A stretch of DNA of 64,000 nucleotides from a bacterium D16-56 (GCA_003611875.1 RAYY01000020.1:1-64000), one strand, 5' to 3'; shown: positions 53,854 to 63,684, numbered from the stretch's first letter. The notes: generated by a model from the letters alone, not told the origin. Numbers and translations: made by a program.

Positions 53854-54363
53854 TTAATTGCTGTTATCCTTTAGTATTCTGCGCAGCTCATCCACCGCTG
53901 CCCCTGGTCCTCTGCCCTCCTCGCTGATGGTAATGTCCGCATACCTTTCATACAAAGGAACCCTCTCATCATACAGCCCACGCAGCGTCATCCCCGGCCT
54001 GATAGCCACTCCCCGGTCTGTAAGGTCCCCCAGCCGCTTTTCCAATTCCTCATAGCTCAGCTTTAAATATACCAGCCGGCTGATCTCCCTTAAATGGGCC
54101 ATGGCCTGTTCCCCATATATAACGCTGCCTCCCGGGGCAATAACCGAATGCTTTGCCTGCAGTCCCTGGTTTATCTGCTCCTCGAGCTTTAAAAAGCCGT
54201 CGATCCCCTGCTCTGCCATAATCTCCCTCAGCAGCTTTCCGGTCTTTTCCTGGATCACAATATCCACATCTACAAATGAATAACCAAGACGCTTTGCCAG
54301 CAGCACACCAATCGTACTCTTCCCAGAACCCGGCATTCCGATCAGGGTAATATTTGATTTCAT
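53854..54363 (-). CDS. aroK: Shikimate kinase
   Basis: The start at 54363 (MKSNITLIGMPGSGKST) gives 169 residues, the usual length. The P-loop is GMPGSGKST, and DVDIVIQEKTG carries the shikimate-binding Asp. APGGSVIYG and the lid Arg (RGVAIRPG) follow. It phosphorylates shikimate on the way to chorismate. Its ATG overlaps the stop of the flavin reductase gene by four bases. No other aromatic biosynthesis gene is nearby. Confidence 0.93.
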   Translation of the reverse strand: MKSNITLIGMPGSGKSTIGVLLAKRLGYSFVDVDIVIQEKTGKLLREIMAEQGIDGFLKLEEQINQGLQAKHSVIAPGGSVIYGEQAMAHLREISRLVYLKLSYEELEKRLGDLTDRGVAIRPGMTLRGLYDERVPLYERYADITISEEGRGPGAAVDELRRILKDNSN

Positions 54364-54989
54364 TTCCGTGGTTTCCCGTCCTTTCTTACGGAGTATCCAA
54401 AGCTTCCCAGCCTTTCTCCCAGCGCAAAATATTCTCCATGAGAATATGCGGCCAGCCCGCAGCGGTTTAAACAAAACCTGCCGTTCTTATCCAGGTATCG
54501 GCCATCCACTGACACCCCTACAATGTCAGCCAGAAACAGATCATGGCTGCCTAAGGGAATCTGCCTGGCCACCCTGCACTCCAGACTTACCGGACTCTGT
54601 GCAATGCCAGGCGGAGCTACATGGCAGGAGGGCAAAGGCTCTAGCTTCAGGTCTGCAAACTTATCCACATCCCTCCCGGATCTGACTCCGCAGAAATCTG
54701 CCGCAAACACCAGTCCTCGGTTCACCAGGTTAACCACAAATTCACCGCTGTCCTGAATCAGCCCGTAAGAGTACCGCTCTTTTCTGACGGATATGGACAG
54801 CATAGGCGGATCCGAGCAAATAGTTCCAGCCCATGCCACGGTAATGATATTGGGTCTTTCCCCCGGACACCCGCAGCTCACCATCACGGCCGGCACAGGA
54901 TACAGCATATTGCCCGGCTTCCACATCTCCCTCTGTGAACGGATCGTCTGGGTCCTGTTTTGCTTTTTTCGTATCGGTCTCTCCTTCAT
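54360..54989 (-). CDS. Flavin reductase-like FMN-binding protein
   Basis: The 209-residue protein has the split-barrel FMN-binding fold of the flavin reductase family: VMVSCGCPGERPNIITVAWAG in abridged form, PPMLSISVRKERYSY and GEFVVNLVN. Such proteins reduce flavin with NAD(P)H or act as redox partners. A basic N-terminal tail (KERPIRKKQNR) precedes the domain. It sits between the Mn-dependent pyrophosphatase and shikimate kinase genes, overlapping the latter. Confidence 0.85.
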   Translation of the reverse strand: MKERPIRKKQNRTQTIRSQREMWKPGNMLYPVPAVMVSCGCPGERPNIITVAWAGTICSDPPMLSISVRKERYSYGLIQDSGEFVVNLVNRGLVFAADFCGVRSGRDVDKFADLKLEPLPSCHVAPPGIAQSPVSLECRVARQIPLGSHDLFLADIVGVSVDGRYLDKNGRFCLNRCGLAAYSHGEYFALGERLGSFGYSVRKDGKPRK

Positions 54990-54994
54990 GGATC

Positions 54995-56665
54995 CTATGC
55001 CTCACATGCAATCATAATGGCCGGGATCAGCTGCTTTTTCCTTGACACAACCCCAGGCAAGTCTACAAAACCGTCAGAAGAAGCTTTTCCATCCGCGGTG
55101 TCCATATGGAACGCGCCTCGTATCAGCAGCTCAGCCCCATTTCCATCGCAGAGCAGCTCCGTAGATTCCGTAAGAATATTGGTCAGCATAAAAAACAGCA
55201 TATCTACCTTGTGTTCTTCCCTTGCCTGCTTCAGGTAAGGAACCATCCGCTCCTTAAGACCTGCCAGCTCGTCTGCGTTTAAAGAACTGATCTGTGCCAC
55301 CCCAAAAGATATTTTCCCGGCAGAAAACCGTTTAAAATCCTGATAAAAAATCTCCTCATCGCTCTTCCCCCTCAGATTGCTGCCTGCGGCAAACATGTCT
55401 GCCGCATACTGGTCAATCTGAAGCCCTGCCTGCTTTGCCAGGGCAAGGGCTGCAAGCTGATCGATCTGGGTGCAGGTAGGAGAGCGAAACAGCAGGGTAT
55501 CCGAAATAATCGCACTGCATAAAAGTCCGGCTGTGGTCTTATCAATCTCTATGTTATTTTCATTATACATCTGATAAATAATGGTGGCCGTACATCCTAC
55601 CGGCTGATTGCGGAAAAACACTGGTGAAATAGTTTCCACGGTTCCCAGCTTATGGTGGTCAATAATTTCCAGAATTTCTGCATTTTCAATTCCTTCTACT
55701 GCCTGATTCCGCTCATTATGATCCACCAGCACGATCTGCTTCCCCTTTGCACCCAGCAGATTTCTGCGGGAGATCATCCCTTTATACCTGCCGTTCTTGT
55801 CCAGAATCGGAAAATCCCGGTGGCGCTTGCTGGTCATAACATCCTTGATCTCATCAATATAATCCGTGTCCTCAAAGGTAATCAGATTCTCCGTGCGCAT
55901 AAAATAGCTGATAGGCATGCTCTGATTGATCAGACGGGCCGCCGTGTAGGTGTCATAAGGCGTAGTAAGAACCGTACACCCCCGCTCCTGCGCCAGCTTG
56001 CGGATGGTCATGGACACTGCCGCGCCCTCGCACACAATGATGCAATCTGCCTCCATCTCAATGGCACAAAGCTGTGACTCATAACGATTGCCCAGAATAA
56101 CCAGGTCGTGAGGAGAAATATAATACTCCATCATATCCGGGTTGGCAGCAGCCACCAGCACCTTTCCCTCCTGGAAATATTCCGTGTCATCTCCCACCAC
56201 CAGAGCCCCCTCCAGTGTCTCAATAATATTGCTGTATTGAGTCTTTGCCTTAGACAGGATACTGCTGTCATAAACATTCATATAAGACTTGGTAATATCG
56301 CCTACAGTAATCAGCCCTTCCAGCGCTCCCCAGGGATTGACCGCAGGAAGAGTGACCACATTGGCATCCTGCATCAGATTCCATGCTTTTTTCAGGGAAA
56401 TGCTTCTGTCCACCCCTTTTGTCTCCCGAATATCAATATCCTTAACCTGGGTTTTCACATTCTCCACAAGCTGAGGCGCCTCCACACCGAAATAATTCAA
56501 TACAAACTGTGTTTCCTCGCTGATATGGCCCGCCCGCCCCGGCTCATATTCCCTGCCTGTAGCCTGGCGTTTCAGCCGGGCATAGCAGATGGCGGAGCAA
56601 ATGGAATCCGTATCCGGATTCTTATGGCCGATCACGATGGTTTTCCTTACTCTTTCCTCTGACAT
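54995..56665 (-). CDS. Mn-dependent inorganic pyrophosphatase with CBS and DRTGG insert
   Basis: The start at 56665 (MSEERVRKTIV) follows GGGAGGA and gives 556 residues. The DHH-type metal motifs are GHKNPDTDSICSA, VLVDHNERNQ and IIDHHKLG. Between the first motif and the second lies a regulatory insert with a pair of CBS domains and a DRTGG domain (about 70-300), which in this family II pyrophosphatase class senses adenine nucleotides. It hydrolyses PPi in the cytoplasm. Regulation by AMP or diadenosine polyphosphates is inferred from family. Confidence 0.92.
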   Translation of the reverse strand: MSEERVRKTIVIGHKNPDTDSICSAICYARLKRQATGREYEPGRAGHISEETQFVLNYFGVEAPQLVENVKTQVKDIDIRETKGVDRSISLKKAWNLMQDANVVTLPAVNPWGALEGLITVGDITKSYMNVYDSSILSKAKTQYSNIIETLEGALVVGDDTEYFQEGKVLVAAANPDMMEYYISPHDLVILGNRYESQLCAIEMEADCIIVCEGAAVSMTIRKLAQERGCTVLTTPYDTYTAARLINQSMPISYFMRTENLITFEDTDYIDEIKDVMTSKRHRDFPILDKNGRYKGMISRRNLLGAKGKQIVLVDHNERNQAVEGIENAEILEIIDHHKLGTVETISPVFFRNQPVGCTATIIYQMYNENNIEIDKTTAGLLCSAIISDTLLFRSPTCTQIDQLAALALAKQAGLQIDQYAADMFAAGSNLRGKSDEEIFYQDFKRFSAGKISFGVAQISSLNADELAGLKERMVPYLKQAREEHKVDMLFFMLTNILTESTELLCDGNGAELLIRGAFHMDTADGKASSDGFVDLPGVVSRKKQLIPAIMIACEA

Positions 56666-56728
56666 AACATCCTCCCTGACCAACACAATCTTATTATCGG
56701 ATGAACCGTTACAATCTATTTACACTAT

Positions 56729-56747
56729 GTTCATATGTTGTTCATAT
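56729..56747. repeat. Two direct repeats 11 bp apart upstream of the pyrophosphatase gene
   Basis: GTTCATAT occurs at 56729-56736 and again at 56740-56747, one helical turn apart, about 65 bases before the ATG of the pyrophosphatase. The spacing suits a dimeric regulator on one DNA face. Confidence 0.4.
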
Positions 56748-56829
56748 ATTATTTTTATACTAAATGTATAGAAATTCAAAGATACAACATAGTTCACTAG
56801 TCAATTTGCACATAGATTTTTCATAATTG

Positions 56830-56856
56830 CCCCGGTTGGACGAAAGTCCTCCGGGG
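56830..56856 (-). promoter_or_regulatory. Hairpin downstream of the glucokinase gene
   Basis: CCCCGG (56830-56835) pairs with CCGGGG (56851-56856), and inside it GGAC pairs with GTCC around a four-base loop. It follows the glucokinase stop on the minus strand but has no T-run, so it may be a 3' stabiliser rather than a terminator. Confidence 0.4.
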
Positions 56857-56883
56857 TCTCCTCATGCGGGTCTGACCGCTCCT

Positions 56884-57828
56884 TTATCCCAAAACCAGCC
56901 GTGCCGCGCCATAAATCCCGGCATCATTTCCCAGTTTGGCCAGCCCCACCTTTCCCTTATTTTTTGAGATAGGAGAATAATGGTCGTAGTATTTCTCGAT
57001 CCGATCCAGCAAAAACTGCCCGGCACGGGATACTCCGCCTCCGATTACAAACATTTCCGGATCTACCGTCATCGCCACCTGAGCCATCATCAGCCCCAGG
57101 TAATGTCCCACAAGCTCCACCACATCTAAAGCCATCTCGTCTCCTGCCTTGGCTTCATCCAGTACATCCTTTGCCGTGATTTCGTCCCCATACCTGCGCA
57201 TGGAGGAAGGCGCCGATGATCCTGCCATCTTTCTCCGTGCCTCTCTTGCTATGCCGGTGGCGCTTGCAATCTGCTCCACGCATCCCACCCCGCCGCAATT
57301 ACAGCGCTCCCACTCCTGGTCCCGCACATGAATATGTCCAATCTCTCCTCCCAGGCCATGCTTCCCGGCAACAATCTTTTCTCCGATAATCACGCCTCCG
57401 CCTACACCGGTTCCCAAAGTCACCATCACAATATCTGTATAGCCTTTGCCGCCTCCCTGCCACATCTCTCCCAAGGCCGCCACATTGGCATCATTACCGC
57501 TTACCACAAAAAGGCCGTCCAAAAGCCTGCTTAACTCCTGCTGCGGATTCAAATCCCGCCATCCCAGATTCACACAAACCTCCACATAGCCGTCTGGCAT
57601 CACCGGTCCTGGCACTCCCATGCCTGCGCCTGCTATATCGTTCCTGTCAATTCCCTTTTCCTCCAGAACCGTCTTAATGGAAGCAGCCACATCCGGCAAG
57701 ATAAATTTTCCTCCCTCCTCCGTTCTGGTAGGCACCTCCCATTTATAGAGCAGCTCTCCTGCCCTTGTAAAAAGCCCCAGCTTTACACTAGTACCTCCAA
57801 CGTCAATGCCAATACATATTTTTTCCAT
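56884..57828 (-). CDS. glk: ROK-family glucokinase
   Basis: The start at 57828 (MEKICIGIDVGGTS) follows GGGAGAGG, giving 314 residues. GIDVGGTSVKLG is the phosphate loop, GNDANVAALGE the sugar-binding stretch with catalytic Asp, and CNCGGVGC the zinc-binding ROK signature. This type phosphorylates glucose with ATP. It lies after the transketolase terminator and has no clear operon partner. Confidence 0.92.
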   Translation of the reverse strand: MEKICIGIDVGGTSVKLGLFTRAGELLYKWEVPTRTEEGGKFILPDVAASIKTVLEEKGIDRNDIAGAGMGVPGPVMPDGYVEVCVNLGWRDLNPQQELSRLLDGLFVVSGNDANVAALGEMWQGGGKGYTDIVMVTLGTGVGGGVIIGEKIVAGKHGLGGEIGHIHVRDQEWERCNCGGVGCVEQIASATGIAREARRKMAGSSAPSSMRRYGDEITAKDVLDEAKAGDEMALDVVELVGHYLGLMMAQVAMTVDPEMFVIGGGVSRAGQFLLDRIEKYYDHYSPISKNKGKVGLAKLGNDAGIYGAARLVLG

Positions 57829-58010
57829 GGTTTCCTCTCCCTTTCTCCTGAATAATAACAATCTTACAGCCAAGGCTTCTGCCGCAGTCCAGACAGAACC
57901 GTCCATACAGAATCAGCTTCCGCAAAACCTACGCTCCATAAGCTGTCGAATACTTGTAGTATAAAAGAAAGTATATTTGATTGCAAGCAAAAGCTGGAAA
58001 AAAGACAAAA

Positions 58011-58052
58011 AGCGTCCGAACCTTCACCCTTCCAGGCCAAAGTCCGGACGCT
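58011..58052 (-). terminator. Terminator of the transketolase operon
   Basis: AGCGTCCG (58011-58018) pairs with CGGACGCT (58045-58052). On the minus strand the stem is followed by TTTTTGTCTTTTTTCC. Confidence 0.88.
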
Positions 58053-58114
58053 GTTTTCCTGCTGCGGTCCGCTAATACTGCTTTCCAGAATCCTCGCAAA
58101 CCGCTGCTTCTTGT

Positions 58115-60106
58115 CTATAATGCTTTTGCTGCTGCCACTACATGGTCCACCGTAAATCCAAAATGCTCAAACAGCTTTCCTGACGGTGCGCTTGCCCCAA
58201 ACCCATCCATGGTTATCAAAGTACCGTCCAGTCCCACATAGCGATGCCATCCAAAGCCGCTTAACGCCTCGATCGCCACCCGCTTTCTCACGGTCCCGGG
58301 AAGCACGGACTCTTTATATTCTGCTGTCTGTTCCTCAAATACTTCCATGGAAGGCATGGAAACCACCCGCACCTTCCGCCCCTCCTTCTCAAGCTCTGCC
58401 TTGGCCTTCACAGCCAGTGCCACCTCAGAGCCGGAAGCCATTAAAATCAATTCCGGCGTTCCCTCGCAGTCACCCAGGACATAGGCTCCCTTCTCTGCCT
58501 CCCTGCTTGTACCCTCCACAGCCGGAAGATTCTGCCGGCTCAGCACAAGAGCCGTAGGGGTCTTCTCTGATTCGACAGCGCTGCACCATGCTGCTGCCGT
58601 CTCCACCGCATCGCAGGGACGAAACACATGAAAGTTTGGAATGGAACGGAACATGGCAAGCTGCTCCACCGGCTCATGTGTAGGACCATCCTCTCCCACA
58701 CCGATGCTGTCATGGGTAAACACAAAGGTAAGAGGAACCCTCATAAGCGCAGACAGCCGGGCCATGGGCTTTGTGTAATCACTGAACACAAAGAAGGTAG
58801 CTACATAAGCCCGCATTCCTCCATGAAGCATCAGCCCGTTGCCAATCGCTGTCATGGCCAGCTCCCTCACTCCGAAATGAAGATTTCTCCCACCTGGTTC
58901 CCTGGCAGAATAATCTCCCGCTCCGCTCATAATCGTCTTATTGGACGGACCTAAGTCTGCAGAACCCCCCATAAGATTAGGCAGAACCTCCTTCAGGCGG
59001 TTTAAAATTCTTCCGGAAGCACTTCTTGTAGCCTCCGCCTTGCCGCTGCTGATCCACAAATCAGCTTCTGCTTTCAATGTCTCTGCCGCCTTTTTTGCAC
59101 CTTCCCCATGGTACTGACGCCACAAAGCCTCCAGCTCAGGATATTCCCCGCAATAAGCGGCAAACATTACCTTCCAGGCTGCCTCTGTCTCTGCCTTCTC
59201 CTCAGCCGCCTGTTCAAAATGCCGGTAAACCTCCTCAGGAACATAAAAAGCTTCCGGATATTGCCACCCAAGAGTCTCTCTTAAAGCAATGACATTTTCT
59301 TCTCCCAAAGGCTCTCCATGAGAGCTTGCCTTTCCCTGCTTTGCAGGGCATCCATACCCGATCTTCGTCCGGACCGTAATAAAAGATGGGCGGGACTGGT
59401 CTGCCTTTGCCTCCTCTATGGCCTTCCCGATGGCCTCCAGATCATTACCATCCTCTACCAAAAGGGTCTGAAAGCCAAAGGCTTCCATTCTTTTTGTCAC
59501 ATCCTCACCAAACACCATGTCTGTATCGCCTTCAATGGAGATCTGGTTGGAATCATAAAACACAATCAATTTGCCTAATCCCAGAGTGCCTGCCAGAGAA
59601 AGAGCCTCAGAAGAAATTCCTTCCATCATACAGCCGTCTCCACCTAAAACATACGTATAATGATCTACCACCGGGTAATTCTCCCGGTTAAATACCTGGG
59701 CAAGGTGACTCTCCGCAATGGCCATGCCTACTGCCATGCCAAGGCCGGCTCCCAATGGCCCTGTAGTCGCTTCCACGCCAATGGTGTGTCCATATTCAGG
59801 ATGACCCGGTGTCTTAGATCCAAGCTGCCTGAACTCCATCAAATCTTCCCTTGACAATCCGCCATACCCAAACAAATGCAGCAACGAATAAAGCAGCATG
59901 GACGCATGACCGCCGGATAACACGAAACGGTCCCTGTTTTCCCACTCCGGATCTGCCGGATTGTGGCTCAAATGGTTCATCCACAATTCATAGGCCAAAG
60001 GTGCGCAGCCTAACGGCATGCCCGGATGACCAGAATTGGCCTTTTGAATGGCATCTGCTGATAATACACGAATCGCATTCACTGACAACTTGTCTAACTG
60101 GCTCAT
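58115..60106 (-). CDS. tkt: Transketolase
   Basis: The 663-residue protein is a full-length transketolase of the pentose phosphate pathway. N-terminal SGHPGMPLGCAPLAYELW, the TPP motif GGDGCMMEGISSEA with ending DSNQIS, and the C-terminal pyrimidine domain with FVFTHDSIGVGEDGPTHEP are all present, including the catalytic Glu in FGVRELAM. AGGAGGA precedes the ATG. It lies 40 bases after the DUF5711 gene, suggesting one transcript with the upstream genes. Confidence 0.97.
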   Translation of the reverse strand: MSQLDKLSVNAIRVLSADAIQKANSGHPGMPLGCAPLAYELWMNHLSHNPADPEWENRDRFVLSGGHASMLLYSLLHLFGYGGLSREDLMEFRQLGSKTPGHPEYGHTIGVEATTGPLGAGLGMAVGMAIAESHLAQVFNRENYPVVDHYTYVLGGDGCMMEGISSEALSLAGTLGLGKLIVFYDSNQISIEGDTDMVFGEDVTKRMEAFGFQTLLVEDGNDLEAIGKAIEEAKADQSRPSFITVRTKIGYGCPAKQGKASSHGEPLGEENVIALRETLGWQYPEAFYVPEEVYRHFEQAAEEKAETEAAWKVMFAAYCGEYPELEALWRQYHGEGAKKAAETLKAEADLWISSGKAEATRSASGRILNRLKEVLPNLMGGSADLGPSNKTIMSGAGDYSAREPGGRNLHFGVRELAMTAIGNGLMLHGGMRAYVATFFVFSDYTKPMARLSALMRVPLTFVFTHDSIGVGEDGPTHEPVEQLAMFRSIPNFHVFRPCDAVETAAAWCSAVESEKTPTALVLSRQNLPAVEGTSREAEKGAYVLGDCEGTPELILMASGSEVALAVKAKAELEKEGRKVRVVSMPSMEVFEEQTAEYKESVLPGTVRKRVAIEALSGFGWHRYVGLDGTLITMDGFGASAPSGKLFEHFGFTVDHVVAAAKAL

Positions 60107-60146
60107 TAGTATCCTCCTGTATTCTGTATGTAAATCCAGTCAAATG

Positions 60147-61415
60147 TTACTTCAGTTTAATCTCCCGCATCTCCTGGGGACCCATGACCAACAAAGTGTT
60201 GGGCATACGCCCTCTGCGGATCTTGGTAACTGCAAAATCAAAAACAGTATCCAGCTTCTCTACCCCTGCCATATTAAAAACCTTGCACGAGTTATCATTA
60301 TACAGAAAGATCAGTTCCTCGTCAATATCTGCGTGAACATAATCATAGGTAAATTCCTTCTCAAACACCAGGCTCCCATCCGCCTGGTATACCTGCAGAC
60401 GTTTTTCCCCCTCTCCTGTATTATTCCACAAAATGATCCCCACATACTCATCGGAATAAAATACTCCGGATATTAGATTTTCTTCCATAGAAACATCCTG
60501 AATAAGCTGAGGCTTTGCCAGGTTTTTGGAAGAAAAAAACACAGGCCCGCTGCTTCCGAACGCACAAGAATACGGCTCCTTTAAATACGCCACCCTAGGT
60601 ACAACAGCCTTATCAAAAGGATCGTCAAACCCTCCTACCACCCTTGTAGGCACATTTTTTCCGATCTCGGAAAAGTCATAAAACACTACACGGTTCTTGG
60701 CCTCCCCGCCTGATAAACGGACAAAAGAACATATCATCTGCGTTCCGTCACGAGACAGACATAGATCCAGAGGATAGCCGTCTCCCTCCATATTCGTCCT
60801 GATTTTCAGCTTTAGCTCTACGCCGTCCTTCCGGAAAAAATAAATATAGCTGGAAGTAGAATCCTCCAAAACCACTGCCGCCATTCCAAGGCCAGACACT
60901 GCCACCCTGGTAATAGGAAGGACTGTGGCCGCCTGCCCCACCTTGCCGTCCGGCCCGCAGATAATAAGCGTATTTCCCTGCTGATCCGCTATAGCCGCAA
61001 AATCACCGTTAACAGAAACTATGGGCATCTTCATCTCATAGCTTTCCGTCCATACGTTTTCCCCATGGCTGTTAATATAAGACGCCCCGTCACGAGTATA
61101 CTTCAGCACATTGCTGCCAAAATCCTCATATCCTACCAGGCTCCCCTCATTCAGCGGAATCTGGCGAATGGTCTCATAGCTGGTATACCGATGGAAGCGC
61201 TGATAATAAAACCAGAACCCGGTTCCTGCCAGAATCAGCGCCAAAGCCAAAATTCCGACCGTAATTTGTCCGCGTCGAAATTTCTTCCGGATCCTGCTGC
61301 TTTCTTCCTCATCTATCCAATTCTCCAGAGAAGAATTATCCTTTCCTGGCGTGATCATCTGGCTGCGAAGCTTTTGCTTTTTTCGCTCTCTGCTCATGGA
61401 ACTCATATCACTCAT
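60147..61415 (-). CDS. DUF5711-family membrane protein
   Basis: The start at 61415 (MSDMSSMSRERKKQ) follows AGGAGA and gives 422 residues. A basic cytoplasmic tail (1-50) precedes one transmembrane helix (about 54-72). The large extracellular part consists of beta-propeller-like repeats (FAAIADQQGNTLIIC, YIYFFRKDGVEL, GIILWNNTGEG), which resemble DUF5711 proteins of Lachnospiraceae. Function unknown. It lies between the LysM membrane protein gene and transketolase. Confidence 0.8.
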   Translation of the reverse strand: MSDMSSMSRERKKQKLRSQMITPGKDNSSLENWIDEEESSRIRKKFRRGQITVGILALALILAGTGFWFYYQRFHRYTSYETIRQIPLNEGSLVGYEDFGSNVLKYTRDGASYINSHGENVWTESYEMKMPIVSVNGDFAAIADQQGNTLIICGPDGKVGQAATVLPITRVAVSGLGMAAVVLEDSTSSYIYFFRKDGVELKLKIRTNMEGDGYPLDLCLSRDGTQMICSFVRLSGGEAKNRVVFYDFSEIGKNVPTRVVGGFDDPFDKAVVPRVAYLKEPYSCAFGSSGPVFFSSKNLAKPQLIQDVSMEENLISGVFYSDEYVGIILWNNTGEGEKRLQVYQADGSLVFEKEFTYDYVHADIDEELIFLYNDNSCKVFNMAGVEKLDTVFDFAVTKIRRGRMPNTLLVMGPQEMREIKLK

Positions 61416-61514
61416 GGCCTTTATCTCCTGCAAATGATGCTGTAAACAGTGATGGTTCAGAATTTCAGTATACATCATCCATGAAGGTTCCGTCAACCGC
61501 TCTCATCTTCACTT

Positions 61515-63011
61515 TTATTTCACCGGCGGCAGGTACAGCTCCTGTCCGGCAGTAAGGCGGTTTTCATCCGTAATCTGGTTCCACTGGCAGATCTGAGGAA
61601 GATTGTTTACGCTATGATAGTATTCCAGGCAAATTCCATAAAGCGTATCTCCATCGCGGACAACGTGGACAATGGCATTTGCCGGCACCTGAACCGGCTC
61701 TGCTTTGGACTCCTGATCCCTTTCCATGTTTCCTGATTCCTCCGGCTGACTTATCGTCCCTGCTCCTCCGGCTGACGCAGCCTCACCTGCGGCCCCGGCT
61801 CCGCCGGATGCTCCTTCCCCTGACTGATCTGCAAGCCCGGCCCCGTCTGAGGATCTTATCTGGCCTGCTGACTCAGCAGGCATTGTCTGACCCCCTGCCA
61901 TGGCTGACGATTCCTGATTCTCGGCTCCTGACGCACCTGTTCCTTCCGTCTCCTGACCAGGCTCTCCAGTGCCAGGATTCGTTTCCGATGCCTGCCCGGC
62001 CCCCTGCATGGCATCCCCCGGCAGCAGGCCTGCCGTCTGCCCTTCAGAGCCTGTCCCGCCATAACTGCCTTCTCCCCCCTGTCCCGCTACTGGCGGAAAG
62101 CTTTCCGGCTCAATCATAATCCCGTCCTTTGCAGGATACACCTCTCCCGGCACCTCCTCAAACATCAGATCTTCTCCGCCCTTTACCGAATCCTCCTTGC
62201 CAAGTAAGTCCGACCACTTCTGATTCATCCCCTCCGGCAATGCAGACGCAATGACGGATTCCATTTCCTTCATCCGGTGATAATTATTAAACATGGCAAC
62301 ACCGCTTGCAAGCACCAGCACAGACAATACCCCGCATGCCATCTTCAGGCTTCCTAAAGTAGAGCTGCGCTTCCGGGCTTCTTCCTGATTGTCCTCCATC
62401 TTCTGCCGGAAATCCTGAATTACCGTGTCCTTGCTTCCCGTCTCCACCCGGCGGGCATCCTTCCTGGACACCATATAATCCTGCATCATCTGGTTTCTTT
62501 CATAATAAATGCAGTAACCCCGCAGCTTATAGAAGCCATCCTCAGACGCCACATAGACTGCTTCCTCTCCCTCTAAGCCGCAGCTTAAATACATAAGCTG
62601 ATTTTTCTCCGGAAAATACCTGCCATGCTGCTTCCAATAATTTAACGGACTTAATACCCGGTCGGGTCCGCTGCATATAAACCACCCCAGCACAGTCCTT
62701 TTGGGAAACATCTGTTCAATCGAGTGATAGGCCCGGCTCCACGCTTCTTCGGTAAATTCTATTTTTTCCCCGCCCTGAACCACATGATCCATTTCCAGAG
62801 CGCCGTCGGCAAAAAGATACGGCATCCCTTCCTGATTTCTGGATTCTCCCAGCAAAAGGCCAACCCGCAGGTCTTGTCCACCGGCCGGATACAGACGTTT
62901 CAGATATGTATTGACATAATCCTCCACATATAATTTTACATTCGAATCCCGCTCTCCGATCTGCCGGATATTTTTCGGCAGCTTTGGGTACGGAGCATAA
63001 ATTTCTCCCAT
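61515..63011 (-). CDS. Membrane protein with C-terminal LysM and MPN-like N-terminus
   Basis: The 498-residue protein has a cytoplasmic N-terminal domain of about 220 residues, one transmembrane helix (about 222-243), a long low-complexity Gly/Ala/Glu/Ser-rich spacer (about 290-445) and a C-terminal LysM domain (VVRDGDTLYGICLEYYHS, LTAGQELYLPP) that would bind peptidoglycan outside. The N-terminal domain has a VGLLLGE strand and VLGWFICSG, the layout of an MPN/JAB domain but without the metal-binding histidines. This reading is tentative. Confidence 0.75.
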   Translation of the reverse strand: MGEIYAPYPKLPKNIRQIGERDSNVKLYVEDYVNTYLKRLYPAGGQDLRVGLLLGESRNQEGMPYLFADGALEMDHVVQGGEKIEFTEEAWSRAYHSIEQMFPKRTVLGWFICSGPDRVLSPLNYWKQHGRYFPEKNQLMYLSCGLEGEEAVYVASEDGFYKLRGYCIYYERNQMMQDYMVSRKDARRVETGSKDTVIQDFRQKMEDNQEEARKRSSTLGSLKMACGVLSVLVLASGVAMFNNYHRMKEMESVIASALPEGMNQKWSDLLGKEDSVKGGEDLMFEEVPGEVYPAKDGIMIEPESFPPVAGQGGEGSYGGTGSEGQTAGLLPGDAMQGAGQASETNPGTGEPGQETEGTGASGAENQESSAMAGGQTMPAESAGQIRSSDGAGLADQSGEGASGGAGAAGEAASAGGAGTISQPEESGNMERDQESKAEPVQVPANAIVHVVRDGDTLYGICLEYYHSVNNLPQICQWNQITDENRLTAGQELYLPPVK

Positions 63012-63084
63012 ACTTTCACCCCGCTATTATAATTTCTTCCACAATATACAGATAAATCATAACACACGGAGGGTGCTGATTTTG

Positions 63085-63684
63085 TCAAACCAAAGCTGCT
63101 CTCTCTAAAAATTGTTCGACAAGAAATACGCTTTCGCAAATATAATCTGCCATTCTCATCACCACAGACAAACGTACACTCTGCAGCATCAGCGGGTCGT
63201 AATTCCCATAACCACCCACAATACCCGTGATAAAAATATCTCCCACTGCCTGCAGATCCTTACATACCCCTAGTCCCGGACGCAACGCCCCTTTCCCTAA
63301 TGTGATGCATCCCACATGATCCTGGTTTCCCACCGAGGCATCCACTGCTATAATTACATGATTGGGATACCGAAGCCGGATCATAGCCATGGACTGCTCT
63401 AAATTCATGGCATGAACCGGTCGTTCCAAAGTCCCTATAATCTGAATCCGGCTCACCTGCTGCTCTTTCAATTTATATCCGGTCAAAGGCCCCAGACTGT
63501 CTCCCGTGGAACGGTCCGTGCCGATGCACAGAACTAATACCCCATTCTTTCCCTTCTCCTCCATGATGTCACAAATCATTCCATGAAGTCTCCAGGCAAA
63601 TTCTTCTGTCTCAAAGTCTCTGCCTGAATCAAAGTAATAGATTTTTCTGCCCAGCCTCCACTTTTTGCGCCAATCTGTCCTCAT
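63085..63684 (-). CDS. yyaC: Spore protein YyaC-like
   Basis: The 199-residue protein matches YyaC of endospore formers: VLCIGTDRSTGDSLGPLTGYKL, GTLERPVHAMNLEQ and VDASVGNQDHVGCI. The fold is that of the hydrogenase-maturation/GPR-related proteases, with the conserved GTDRSTGD and GTLxxPVHA segments. It is made during sporulation in Bacillus; substrate unknown. GGGAAGT precedes the ATG. Confidence 0.9.
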   Translation of the reverse strand: MRTDWRKKWRLGRKIYYFDSGRDFETEEFAWRLHGMICDIMEEKGKNGVLVLCIGTDRSTGDSLGPLTGYKLKEQQVSRIQIIGTLERPVHAMNLEQSMAMIRLRYPNHVIIAVDASVGNQDHVGCITLGKGALRPGLGVCKDLQAVGDIFITGIVGGYGNYDPLMLQSVRLSVVMRMADYICESVFLVEQFLERAALV

